A stretch of 64,000 nt of DNA. Origin: Hysterangium stoloniferum. Lineage: Eukaryota > Basidiomycota > Agaricomycetes > Hysterangiales > Hysterangiaceae. This document shows, one piece after another, positions 11,595-21,719 of the stretch. A model generated the notes under the pieces. The model was not told where the DNA came from. It made no database searches and saw nothing but the letters and a program-made list of their open reading frames with translations. Each line of letters begins with the position of its first letter. The first letter of the stretch is position 1. The stretch spans positions 186,001 through 250,000 of the forward strand of contig WHVD01000061.1 of assembly GCA_015178975.1 (NCBI GenBank). Reading direction: 5' to 3'. The position numbers and the translations under genes are program-made.

Positions 11595-11960
11595 TTGTTA
11601 GGATCCCTGTCATTCAGCCCCCCACAACCTTGTTTTACCCTCCTCACCCTCTGGCATCCTGCTATTGGTACCCCTGACCAGAGTGTCACCTGCAGCACCC
11701 TGACACCTGTTTCACTGTACATCACCCTTTTGGGAATTCCATCCCATCTCCATTCCAACACTCCCATTACCCATTCTAGGTGTAAATGATATTTTGCCAC
11801 CTCATACCTTTTAGTATACTTTAATTACCTGTATTCACTTTCAGTTTGATCCTTACCCCTTTCCATACTTCTTGACACAAATTGAATTTCTACTCAACAA
11901 AGTTGAATACTAATTGAATAATATTCTATTTATCAAATTTGGAAGCCTCATTTGATGGGA
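11595..11960 (-). repeat. Repeat family R, fragment b (inverted)
   Basis: Starts TGTTAGGATCC and runs through CTCTGGCATCCTG and TTGGTACCCCTGAC, the reverse complement of the 3' end of the full-length copy at 15866-16808. It therefore lies opposite in direction to its neighbours. Confidence 0.6.
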
Positions 11961-12004
11961 ACAGAGACGGGACAGAAAGCTAAGGCATTAAGATACAAGA
12001 AAAC

Positions 12005-12162
12005 AAGTGTCAGGGGTACTGCAAGTGGTGCTACTGTGAGTGGGGGTACTGATAGTGGGATGCTGGAGAGTTACAGGACTAAAACAACTTGTGGGAGTCT
12101 GAAATGACAGAGAGCCTAAAAGGGGGGTCTGTTAAGATCTAACCTAAAAAAGGGGAATGAGG
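12005..12162 (+). repeat. Repeat family R, fragment c and the start of another copy
   Basis: 12005-12125 reads in the family's forward direction (GTCAGGGGTACTG, GGGATGCTGGAGAG, TCTGAAATGACAGAG). A new TGTTAAGATCTAAC start follows at 12130, and that copy is cut off by the gypsy LTR beginning at 12163. Confidence 0.5.
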
Positions 12163-12370
12163 TGTTACGACCATGTCGTAACCCCATCGCAACCCAACAG
12201 TCCCTGATGATACAATGGTTTGCCTGCATTTCGAATCACGAGTCAAGTCATCGTATCAGCAACCATCAGTATACCGACACTGGTGTATACCTTCATGGCA
12301 ATCAAACCCTGTTTACACCCCTGTCAAGTTATACTCATACCATCTGGTTATGCTTTGATATGTCCCTTTT
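12163..12370 (+). mobile_element. Gypsy LTR, left piece of a split copy
   Basis: Begins TGTTACGACC like the LTRs at 13682, 52832 and 61728, and aligns with the first part of the solo LTR at 13682 (CAAGTCATC, ACCATC, TTTGATA-GTCCC). It is interrupted at 12371 by the copia-type element and resumes at 15369. Confidence 0.75.
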
Positions 12371-12485
12371 TGTTTGATGTTGACATTATAGCGAAAAATG
12401 GACAAAGTTTATTTTTGATGACTAAGCTACTGTAAAGTATGAAATAGCCGAGCATCGACGGCATGCAATACTATAACTTCTAACA
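12371..12485 (-). repeat. copia-type 3' LTR (115 bp)
   Basis: Near-identical to 15249-15363, differing at only a few positions, which indicates fairly recent insertion relative to the degenerate host LTR. Confidence 0.85.
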
Positions 12486-12499
12486 CGCCCACTTTGCAT

Positions 12500-12900
12500 G
12501 TTGTTGAGAACTTGTAGGAAATCCATATGTACCCACCAAGAATATAAACCCCTTTTCAATATAAGAAAAATACACCCAGTCAATGCAAAACCTGTCCAAA
12601 ACCCATCCAAAATTCGAACCTATGCCTGTGCTGACTTGACACAAAACCTGTCCAAAAACTCATCTGAAAATCTGTCCGAAAATCCATCTGAAATCAAAAA
12701 ATATGCCTGCACAAATACACCTGTGCCCACTAGACGCAATCCATCTGAAATCGAAAAAATACACCTGTGCCCACTAGACGCAATCCATCTGAAAATCGAA
12801 GACACACCCGCTGTGCCCACTAGATGCAATCCATCTGGTACTTTTGGTGTCGAATCAAACCTTGGAGTGACTCTTGCTCCTAGAACACATTCCCCCAACT
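12500..12900. repeat. Degenerate tandem repeats inside the copia-type element
   Basis: Short units around AAACCTGTCCAAAA and CCATCTGAAA are followed by about three copies of a 45-60 bp unit containing CTGTGCCCACTAGACGCAAT (12720-12838). Open frames across it on both strands are by-products of the repeats. Confidence 0.55.
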
Positions 12901-13054
12901 TCCCAGACTAAAAAAAAATGCCAGACCTTGGAGCCCTGCTCACAACTCCTAGTCCACACAACAATTTCAAACACGCAAAACATAAGCACTCTTTCCTGTG
13001 CTATCAGTGGGGATCTCTGGGTTTTTGGTAGGTAATCCACTTGAAGACAAAACA

Positions 13055-13490
13055 ACTGGCCTCAGTGGGACAAAAACGTGCAATGTGACCTTCACTGTTG
13101 CATCTATAGCAATTCTTCAGCTATCGCACATTTGGTGAATCGACTTTCATTTTCATGGCAATCTGACTCTCATTTTCTTTCCACCCTTTTAGATGGCTTT
13201 CTTCTTCTACCAGCGCCGTGGAAATTTCTTCGACGGTAAGTGATCCAACATGCTGCATAAGAGCAGTTGCTACCGCACCAAATTCCAGAGCCAAACAATA
13301 GATGAGGACATCCGACACATCCTCATCACATAACTTGACTCCAATTGCTCAAGGCTGCAAAGCCAGAGTCAAAATGCCATGGACATATTCCATCACTGGC
13401 TGTAAAGAGTTGAGTAGTTTACCACTCAATGTGCGATCATTATCAACTAATGATAGTACGAAATACAACCGACTAGTAGTTTGAAGTAGT
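13055..13490 (-). pseudogene. copia-type gag, C-terminal part with CCHC knuckle
   Basis: Minus-strand reading gives a gag C-terminal helical region (ALMQHVGSLTVEEISTALVEEE), one in-frame TAG, then CYRCNSEGHIARFC, a CX2CX4HX4C knuckle typical of copia Gag. Upstream (13490-13320) the frame reads as the middle of the same gag. It belongs with the N-terminal piece at 14817-15190. Confidence 0.65.
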
Positions 13491-13622
13491 CAAATATAGA
13501 TTACGATTGACCTTTTAAGGTGCAATTGGTAGATGATTACAAGAGCGGATTGACCTTACAGTACGATCTGATTGCATAGCTAGCTGGGCCAATGGCCAAG
13601 TAGAGGAGAGAAAGTATATATT

Positions 13623-13644
13623 GAGAGAGAGAGAGAGAGAGAGA
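13623..13644. repeat. (GA)n microsatellite
   Basis: An uninterrupted run of about eleven GA dinucleotides, just left of the target site of the solo LTR at 13682. Confidence 0.9.
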
Positions 13645-13681
13645 ATATCCTAAGAAAGTGAGCTACGATGGATATTCTTAC

Positions 13682-14403
13682 TGTTACGACCGTGTCGCAA
13701 CCCTATCGGTCCCGAGGTTATCGCCACTTGTCAACATTTCAAGTCATCCTATCGGAAACCATCGGCCCCAAAGCTGACGAATGTTTTTGTGAAGATCAAA
13801 CTCCGTTTACGCCCACGTCAAAATAACTCGTATTGTCTGGTCAAACTTTGATACGTCCCCTTTATTATGTTGATCCGTCCAATCTTATGTTTTGCATATG
13901 CCTATCTATATTTGTAGTCCTTGAACTATTTCCTTTTATCGTAATCCCGCTCTCAGTTATCATCGGCCTCCGAACTAATCATAAACTTCCCGTTCCTAGT
14001 CAAGCTTATTGATAATACCGTGTTCCGCCCTTCTCCCCATTAGTATTTTCCAGACGCTTGTTACTTGTATATGAACCCACTGTAGTTGTAGTCACTAGGC
14101 AATCAGAATATCAACTCAGAATACCCTCATACGCCTGTATCAGTCTCATACTAAGAATCCCCCCATCCGCCTTTGCGTGCGCTCGCCCACTTCCGGCCCC
14201 GACCCCTTGGCCCGACGCTCGACTTGTCCTTCGATTCCAATCAGTATCACGCCGAAAGGTACTCATTAGGATTAGTCTTCGCCCGCCCGAAATTTAAGGA
14301 CATCCTACGGATATTTGCGAGGGCGCAGCACATAAGCTGAAGCCAAGTCCTTCCGATCGGTCCCTGTCGGCCACCGACATTAGTCAGTTTTCAGTTCTTA
14401 ACA
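13682..14403 (+). mobile_element. Gypsy solo LTR (722 bp) with CTTAC target duplication
   Basis: Starts TGTTACGACC and ends TTCTTAACA; CTTAC occurs at 13677-13681 and 14404-14408. Its 3' part contains GAGGGCGCAGC-ATAAGCTGAAGCCAAGTCC, shared with the 5' LTR of element B near 53545, so it is a relative of that family. It sits inside the copia-type element. Confidence 0.88.
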
Positions 14404-14408
14404 CTTAC

Positions 14409-14816
14409 CGTGCGAAGCAAGAGGTAGAAGTCGAGTCGAATAATAGTAACTGACTTTGACTGTTTCAGTGTGAAGTGTAGTTACTATAGATCTAGGAAGA
14501 GAGATAAAGTGAAGGCTTGTTTTAGACAAGACCCCGGACCAGTACTTGTGTATGCAGGTGATGGTTGTCGGGGTTGAAAAGTGTCTGATTTTCCTTGTGT
14601 GACTACTACTGTGACATGCACGTACTTCTTGTGGGCAAGAGCGCCCACAAGCATACATGGACTCTTGAACTAATAAAAAGGGGGTATGACCCGTATTTAT
14701 AAGTTATAGAAAGAGAATAAAAATATAAAACATAAAGGAAATAATGAAATTATAAAGCAGCTAAGGAGTAAGGCTTAGAGCCTTTAGCCACACCTCCTAC
14801 ATATGTGACCTATCCT
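14409..14816. other. Non-coding stretch interrupting the copia gag
   Basis: AT-rich; no gene. Together with 13491-13676 it separates the two gag pieces and may be the remains of another LTR (minus-strand start TGTGAAGGATAGG near 14819), but no target duplication could be matched. Confidence 0.3.
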
Positions 14817-15190
14817 TCACACTGGCTTTTTGACATCATGCTGGTACATATGGAGCTGGTGTTTCAATGAAATCCGATTGGCCTGATTATTTGCCTGATA
14901 GATTTTCGCAAGTGCTTGCCATGCCTCTGGTCCAGTGGTGCAATCCCGAATATACGATTGTTGGCTTGATGCAATTGTCAATCCAATTGCCGTGTAACCA
15001 TCCTCCAAATGCTTTGCCCAATCCAAATACTCCTTACTATTCTCATCCTTAGGTGCCTTTGTTCCACCATTAACAACACTACATGATCCAGCATGCCGCA
15101 AAACCATTGACAATGAAAACTTCCATTTGTGGTAGTTATCACCCGAGAGTTTTTTGGGATACTCGCAAGTAAGGCGTTGATATTAGACAT
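14817..15190 (-). pseudogene. copia-type gag, N-terminal part
   Basis: Two overlapping minus-strand frames, start MSNINALLASIPKNS, then after a frameshift SMVLRHAG...EYLDWAKHLEDGYTAIGL and CTTGPEAWQALAKIYQANNQ. This matches the layout of the UBN2-type copia Gag domain, with the conserved Trp-Ala pair before a Leu/Tyr helix. It is immediately downstream of the 5' LTR and primer-binding site. Confidence 0.65.
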
Positions 15191-15234
15191 AAGATGATGA
15201 GATAGTATTAGTGTGACTTTTTAAAGCAACAGGG

Positions 15235-15248
15235 CTGGGCCCATAACC
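15235..15248 (-). promoter_or_regulatory. copia primer-binding site resembling complement of the tRNA-Met anticodon arm
   Basis: Directly adjoining the 5' LTR, the minus strand reads GGTTATGGGCCCAG, the complement of CTGGGCCCATAACC. That contains anticodon CAT in an anticodon-arm context (GGGCTCATAACCC in initiator tRNA-Met, one base different). Drosophila copia primes from an internally cut initiator tRNA-Met half, so the same mode is inferred. Confidence 0.6.
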
Positions 15249-15363
15249 TGTTTGATGTTGACATTATAGCGAAAAATGGACAAAGTTTATTTTTGATGAC
15301 TAAGCTACTGTAAAGTACGAAATAGCCGAGCATTGACGATATGCAATACTATGACTTCTAACA
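15249..15363 (-). repeat. copia-type 5' LTR (115 bp)
   Basis: Right-hand partner of 12371-12485; the flanking CTTTT follows at 15364. Confidence 0.85.
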
Positions 15364-15368
15364 CTTTT

Positions 15369-15608
15369 TATTATGATTGATCTGTTCTACTTTATGTTTC
15401 ACATATGCCCCATATATACTTGTAGCTTTTGGACTATTCCCTTTTCTCGTAATCCTGCTCTCAGATAATCATGGCTTCTGATCTTATCGTAACCTTTCGG
15501 TTCCTAGTCAAGTTTATTTGTCATCAATTGGACATTCCTGCTCTTACCTAGTTAGTATTTTCAAGATGCCGTTAACTAGTATTTAAGTCCTAAACTTGGG
15601 TTATGACA
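15369..15608 (+). mobile_element. Gypsy LTR, right piece of the split copy
   Basis: Continues the LTR that starts at 12163: TATTATGATTGATC, TTTCACATATGCCCCATATATA, TCGTAATCCTGCTCTCAG, each paralleled in 13682-14403. The 3' end diverges near 15590. Confidence 0.7.
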
Positions 15609-15865
15609 CTATTGCTAGTGCCATCAAAGAATCAGAGGAGGACTGGAGCGACTGATTGAGTCTTGAGTTTGTGAATGGTGAGGAAATCAGTGTCAATGAA
15701 GCAATGGGTCAATCCAGAATCCACCAAGGCTCTAAACTTTGAAGGGGTGAGTGCTGAGGTCAAGGAAACAAAGAGCAAATTGGGGTTTGAAAGAGCAGAT
15801 GCATTGAGGTGGAAGGCTGTAGTTAGAGGATAACAGTTTATGAGCTTGAGTTCTAATACACATAC

Positions 15866-16808
15866 TGTTAAGATCTAAACAAGGGGGAAAAGGGGCTCTA
15901 TCCAACTTTTAGGATCTAGGGTCAAAGGATGAAGGGAAACAATGTTGGAGGGCCAACAAAGCAAGTCATACTAATCAGGAGGTCTGATTCTACAAAACAA
16001 GTGGAGCTTGGCTTCAACTTATGTGTTGCACCCTTGCATGAACTGTTAGGGTGGTCTGGTATTTCAAGAGAATGGATAGTACAAGTTCCAACTGAAGACA
16101 ACAATTAGCTGAATCAACCAGAGCACCGAAAATGCTAAGAGCTATTTGGGTAAGAGTCATAGCTGGCTGATGACATCTTTGAAGGGATTAGGAGAAGAGT
16201 AAATGGGAATTAAAACTAAAGGAGGGTAATCTAAGTTAATATTTGAACTAGGGAACTGTAGCATACATGAAAAGAGCTTTATACTACAGTAAAATGGATA
16301 ATTGGAGGGCTGATTTAGAAAGTGAGGGGTCAAACAGATCAAAGGGAAGTAAGTGACAAAGCAGGGAAGCAAAGGGAACTAAATGTAGAGTACCAGAACA
16401 ATACTAAAAGGGTCTGAGGTGGTAAATAAGGCATACACATAGAATGGATGGTGGAGGAGCATTGGAATGAAGAGGGAACAGAATGACTAAAGAAGTAGTC
16501 TACAGTAAACCAAGTTTTGGGGGCCAAGGCAGTGGCTCCATAGTCTGGGACACTAGTGTCAGGATGCTGGAAGGTTGCCAGGAGGTGTGATAGAGTAAAA
16601 CAAAGTGCTGGGTTGTTGCAAGCAGTGAAACTGAAGTCAGGGGTACCAATGGCAGGGTGCCAGAGATTTGCTAGAGTGGAACCAGCTTCTGGGTGCCCAA
16701 AACTGTGATATTCCTATTAGGTACCAATGTCAGGATGTCAGAGAGTTGCTGGAGGGTCACCAAGGTAGAAATAGGTTACAGGGGCCCAAAACAGTAAGGA
16801 TCCTAACA
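15866..16808 (+). repeat. Repeat family R, full-length copy (943 bp, LTR-like ends)
   Basis: Ends TGTTAAGATC...GGATCCTAACA form an inverted TGTTA/TAACA pair, as in an LTR. Internal blocks (GGGTAATCTAAGTT, GTCTGAGGTGGTAA, CAGGATGCTGG) recur at 17212-17736 and 32890-33373. No coding sequence and no matching target duplication. It is probably the solo LTR of an element whose body is not in this window. The stretch 15609-15865 before it shows no gene. Confidence 0.6.
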
Positions 16809-16959
16809 TTGTGCCTGTCAGAGGACCCTATGTCACAGACCCCAAGGAGCACCAGTCCCTGGGTCCACAGTCCAACCCCATGCCTTTCATCACTTTCCCT
16901 CTCCTTGTGGATATCAACTACTCTGGTAATATGTACATGCTTCTGAGAAGTAAGTGATT

Positions 16960-17216
16960 ACCTTCAGAAGCTTGTAGCACTAGTGTCCCATTATGGGGAA
17001 GGGCCCCTGTTCTGTATCAGGTAAAGTTATTTTTAGACTACTAGGTGCTTATGGGTCACACCTTGCAGGGGGAATTCCTTAGACTGTTTCTCTTCAGATT
17101 CCCTCCTGCTAGGTGAGTTAGGTAGTTGTTTGTATATATATTAGTTCTAATATATCTTCAGATTCCCTCCTGCTAGCCTAGTGTGAGTACCACAGGCAGC
17201 AGGGGTTGCCCTTACA
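16960..17216 (+). repeat. Diverged LTR relic related to element C
   Basis: Ends GGGTTGCCCTTACA, exactly as the element C LTR does in its own direction. It shares the doubled motif CAGATTCCCTCCTGCTAG (near 17093 and 17156), equivalent to the doubled GGATTTCCTCTATCAG of the C LTR. Its start is not recognisable. Confidence 0.55.
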
Positions 17217-17217
17217 G

Positions 17218-17736
17218 TGCCCTCATACAAATTGTTAAGATGCTCCAGTATTTCAAACAGAGCAGATAGTACAATAAAGACTAAAGACAACACTTAGCTC
17301 AATTGTCCAGAGAGTCAAAATGCTAAGAGTCATAGGGTAAAAAGTTGTGGCTTGCTGACAATGTCTTTGAGGGTATTAGAGAGGGAGTAAGGTAGCTGAA
17401 GACTGAATGAGGGTAATCTAAGTTGATATTAGAACTGAAGAATAGTAGCATACATGGTAGGAACTTTATATAAAGGTGTGACAAATGAGTGGAGGTCTGA
17501 TCAAGGAAGTGAGAAGTAGTGACAGATTGAAAGAAGCATGGAAAGGAGTAAGGATCAAACTACAAGTGAATATGATATGATTAGGGTATACTAAAAGTAT
17601 GAGGTGGCAAGATATTGTTTACATGTAGAATGGGTGATGGGAGGGCATTGGGACAGAGATGAAACAGGATGACAAAAGGGAAACTGTAGTGAATCAAGTG
17701 TCAGGGTACCATAGACAGTGACACCATGGTCAGGGA
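17218..17736 (+). repeat. Repeat family R, copy cut by element A
   Basis: Aligns with the full-length R copy from CCCTCAT-CAAATTGTTA through GAGGGTAATCTAAGTT and AAGTGTCAGGGTACC. It stops at the truncated 5' LTR of element A. Confidence 0.6.
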
Positions 17737-18068
17737 TATTCGACAACATCGAATCTCTTTTGACATGTCTCATTTTGACATCACAAATGATTTCATTATT
17801 AGATCATAGTATAGTCATAACGATACGAAGAAAAACCTAAAAGGGCCACAAAAGAAGCAAGGGAAGTCAGTTGAAATATTTGTAAATTAGTGATATTAAT
17901 AATCTAACTTGTCGTAACTTCTTCGACAAATACTTCTGTGAGTTCTTGCGACTGGTAATAGCCTCTTACTTCATTGACAGGGCAAATATATACTTCGTTG
18001 AATGAGGCTTTCAAGTTTGATCAGTAGAATATTATTCGACTTTATTGAAGAATAATCAATTCATGACA
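17737..18068 (+). repeat. Element A 5' LTR, lacking its first ~100 bp
   Basis: Aligns closely with 32550-32882 (GACATCACAAATGATTTC, TAATCTAACTTGTCGTAAC, GAATATTATTCGACTTTATT) and ends ..TTCATGACA. TATA-like AAATATATAC lies near 17985. AGTAGAATATT at 18023-18033 is partly complementary to the site right after the LTR (18071-18081). Confidence 0.85.
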
Positions 18069-19570
18069 GTATATTTCGACTATGTTGATGAAGCCCAGGA
18101 TGCAATCCAAGACTACCAAAGCATCGAGTACTACAGCACTTCAATCTGTAGCCCCCATTCCTTCACTGAGAGTTATTTGGCCATTGTGAATTCTCCTTTA
18201 ACCAAAACTAGAAGAGCTGCGATGTCTTCAATTCGAGAACCCGAAGAAGTTCGAGAACTCGAAGAAATTCAAGAAGAGCTGATCTTGCCAATTCAAGAAG
18301 AATCCAAATCTCCTTTAACGCCTTTGCCCAAGTCTCTGCCTCCCAAAGCTGTTACGTCTGACGATGAAACAATGTTATGACATTTCAGAGATGTGCTCAG
18401 AAAAGTATTGAAGGACCAAATGTCTTCCCCGAAGAGTTTACCGGAGAAGAACCTTCGATGTTAAAGAATTTTATCGCTCATTGCAAAATGGTTTTTCGAT
18501 CTTGACCAAAATCATTCAAATCCGATCAATCAAAAATTACAATGGTAACTTCATATTTTCAGAAAACAGCTCAAAAGTGGTGGCAACCTTTTCTATTAAA
18601 TCCTCTGATTCCGCCTCCATCTTTTCTTGTGGATTATCTCGATTTTCTAGATGAATTATATGCTCAGTTTGGAGAAATTGACCCAGAAAGAGAAGCCAAA
18701 GAAAAACTTGACAATCTTTGAATGAAAGCTCATCATCATGTTGTGAAGTATTCAATTCAATTTACAAGTCTCGCTGCTCAAACTCAATATGATGAATTTG
18801 CTTTACAACGATGATTTTATAAAGGACTTCCAAACTGAATTAAGGATGAAATAGTGAAGCTTCAAGTTCAGCCCAAAAGTTTTGCCGAATTGCAAATGAC
18901 AACCCTTTGACTTGATTCTTACTATTGGATGTGAGAAAATGAATGACAACGTTAAACAGAATCAGTTTTGACTCCACGAAGATTTGAAAGAAGACAATTG
19001 ATGACACCTTCGACTTATCACGAACACCTTTGACATCACAAACACCTTTGACATCACAAACACCTTTGACATCACAAACACCTTTGACATCACAAACACC
19101 TTTGACATCACAAACACCTTTGACATCACAAACACCTTTGACATCACAAACACCTTTGACATCACAAACACCTTTGACATCACAAACACCTTTGACATCA
19201 CAAACACCTTTGACATCACAAACACCTTTGACATCACAAACACCTTTGACATCACAAACACCTTTGACATCACAAACACCTTTGACATCACAAACACCTT
19301 TGACTTCAAAACTGACAACTTCAACTTCAAGAACATTTAGGCCTTCAACTCAAGTGAAACCTTCTTCAACAATTTTAGGACCTGATGGACGATTACTTCC
19401 TGCCGAACAAGACAGAAGATTTAAAGAAGGATTATGTACAGTATATACAGTATATTATGTGGAGAAAAAGGCCATTCAGCAAGGGATTGCCCGAAAAGAA
19501 AAACTCGTCAAATTGCAAAAGGATGAATCATTGAAGTTCAAGATTCAACAACTCAATCTGATCAGTTGAA
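18069..19570 (+). pseudogene. Element A gag
   Basis: Fragments read as gypsy Gag: FDYVDEAQDAIQDY, then LDELYAQFGEIDPEREAKEK and NL*MKAHHHVVKYSIQFTSL, AALQR-like FALQR*FYKGLPN*IKDEI. Stops marked * are TGA where Gag of element B has Arg (NLRMKD, LPSRLKDE). After the minisatellite a tail with GPDGRLLPAEQ leads to CTVYTVYYVEKKAIQQGIARK, a decayed zinc-knuckle region comparable to LTPQERQRHM...CLLCGKPGH in B. Confidence 0.7.
19024..19300 (+). repeat. 18-bp in-frame minisatellite in element A gag (about 15 units)
   Basis: About 15 near-perfect copies of ACCTTTGACATCACAAAC, encoding Thr-Pro-Leu-Thr-Ser-Gln repeats in the gag frame. Homogeneous units indicate recent expansion. The long minus-strand frame (VFVMSK repeats) is only its reflection. 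Confidence 0.95.
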
Positions 19571-19659
19571 TCAAACATCAAATGTTAAATCAGAAAATTA
19601 AAAAGGGATACTCTTCAGGCATGTGAAGAGTATTGAAGAAAACTCGATCACGCCGAAAA

Positions 19660-21382
19660 AGATTCCTGTGTAATATTACGAGTGGTAACAATTTCTGATT
19701 CTTTGATTATTGAACTTAAATTGAAGAAAATTCTGAAAATAAAAGCATTAATTGATTCAGGATCTAGTCACATTTTTATGGACAAAACATTTGCACGACA
19801 AAATAATCTACCTTTCGACCAATTGAAAAATTTGTTATCATTGAAATTAATCGACGGATCAGTTCCAACATCAGGACAAATTTGTACATATACAACTACA
19901 TTACAAGTTTACTTTCCATCCGGGCAAACTCAAGAATTACAATTCTTTTTAACCAATCTTGACTCGTCTTGTCAAGTGGTATTAGGACTCAACTGGCTGT
20001 ATGTATATCATTCAAACCTACTTTGAGACCTTCGACAAATCCAAATCCAATTCAATCATCAATTGAAACATTATTGGAAGAGAAGCATGCTTCAACCTCA
20101 GTGAGTCATTCATCTACATCTGAGAAAATCTGTGAAGAATCAAAATCTGAGACTATTAATCCGAATATCAATATAGTCAATCAGAAGACATTCTTATGAG
20201 CTGTGAAAGCAAAATATTCTCAAACCTTTGTAGTCTTCATTTGCGATGAATCTTTCAAGACTTGTAAAGCCTCTGGTGCAAAAACTACGACTTCGACTCC
20301 ATTCAACATACCAAACATTCCGACCAAATATTCTGATTTCTTGGACGTCTTTGACAAAGAAGAAGCTGAAGCTTTACCTCAACATTGAAGTTATGATCAT
20401 GCTATCCCATTAGAAGGAGGAACTACTACACCTATGGGTGGGATCTATTCATTATCCGAGACAGAACTTCAAGTGCTACGAGAATATCTCCAAGAAAACC
20501 TTTCAAAGAAGTTTATTCAATTGTCACAATCTCCTGCCGGTGCACCAATTTTATTCATTAAGAAAAAAGACAGAAGCCTACGACTTTGTGTCGACTATCG
20601 AGGACTTAATAAAATTACTTGAAAAAACCAATATCCACTTCCTTTAATTCTTGATCTTTTGGATTGACATTGAACAGCGAAATATTTTATGAAAATCGAT
20701 CTCTGAGGTGCCTATAATGTAGTTAGGATTGCTCCAGGTGACGAATGGAAAACAGCCTTTCGGACTCAATATGGATCTTTTGAATATTTGGTTATGCCTT
20801 TTGGACTATGCAATGCTCCAGCAACCTTCCAACAATTAATGAACAAAATATTTTCAGATTTACTTGATATTTGGGTAATTATCTATCTCGACGACATACT
20901 AATATTTTCCGACAATCTTGAAGAACATTTACGACATGTTCAAGAAGTTCTTTGATGGCTTCAACAAAATCAATTATTTGCAAAACCTGAAAAATGCAAA
21001 TTTCACAAAACCAGTGTTGAATTCTTAAGATATGTTATTTCTCCTCAAGGTGTACAGTATGTATATATGGACGAAGAAAAATTCAAAGTTATTCAAGATT
21101 GGCCTGAACCACAAAAAGTCCATGATATTCAATCATTTTTAGGATTCATGAATTTCTATCGAAGATTTATTCCAAGTTATTCTGAAATCATTATACCGTT
21201 GACTTGACTTACTTGAAAAAAGGCTCAATGGCATTTCAACAAAAAATATCAACATGCATTTAACTATTTGAAAAAAGAATTTACTACAGCTCCGATTTTA
21301 ATTCATTGGAATCCAGATTATAAACCTATACTTGAAACTGATGCTTCTGATCATGCCATAGCTTCAATATTTTCTATGCAAC
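19660..21382 (+). pseudogene. Element A pol, protease to RNase H (5' portion)
   Basis: Aspartic protease motif LIDSGSSHIFMDKTFARQN (about 19748), then [63 protein letters not shown] (YLDD catalytic box), IQSFLGFMNFYRRFI, and the start of RNase H (ETDASDHA). TGA stops interrupt at KIT*KNQY, LLD*H*TAKYF, KIDL*GAYN, EVL*WLQ and PLT*LT*KK, all at positions where related RTs have Arg. The frame is broken at 21382, in SMQP, by insertion of element C. Confidence 0.88.
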
Positions 21383-21703
21383 TGTAAGGGCAACCCTAGT
21401 GGTGAATATCACACTGATAGAGGAAATCCAAAGATATATATAAGTGTCTAAATACAAGATAACTATCTACTCACCTGATAGAGGAAATCCAAAGAGAAAA
21501 GTCTAAGGAAACTCTACCAGGTGTGACACATCAGCTATACAGCACGCAGTGCATTTTCCCACACCTTAAGCACCCTCATACATCAGTTCAATGTCCCCTA
21601 TAAAGAATCAAGTGTCCTGTAATAGTGGGGTAATAAAAGGGAATAGACAATAGAGCATAATCTGGGGGATATAAAGTATGAATGATTTGTCCCCTTATGT
21701 ACA
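21383..21703 (-). repeat. Element C 3' LTR
   Basis: Plus-strand ends TGTAAGGGCAACCC...CCCCTTATGTACA. The minus-strand polypurine tract TGGGGGGGTGA lies next to it at 21714-21704. Confidence 0.88.
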
Positions 21704-21719
21704 TCACCCCCCCATCTAG

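Larger units (their letters stand above)
12371..15363 (-). mobile_element. Deleted copia-type retrotransposon with 115-bp LTRs
   Basis: Two 115-bp direct repeats (12371-12485 and 15249-15363), each TGTTTGATG...TTCTAACA, flank the element. The target site CTTTT is duplicated at 12366-12370 and 15364-15368, and removing the element rejoins a gypsy LTR in register (GTCCCTTTT + TATTATG, compared with GTCCCCTTTATTATG in the solo LTR at 13682). Coding direction is minus: gag lies next to the right-hand LTR, which is therefore the 5' LTR. Only gag remains (15190-14817 and 13490-13055); integrase, RT and RNase H are absent, so the element is defective. Gag is further interrupted by a gypsy solo LTR. 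Confidence 0.85.

Noticed and set aside
15866..16808. Target duplication for the full-length R copy
   Set aside because: The flanks CATAC and TTGTG do not match, so LTR status rests only on the TGTTA/TAACA ends.
18962..19336. Minus-strand frame with VFVMSK repeats
   Set aside because: Reverse reading of the 18-bp gag minisatellite.
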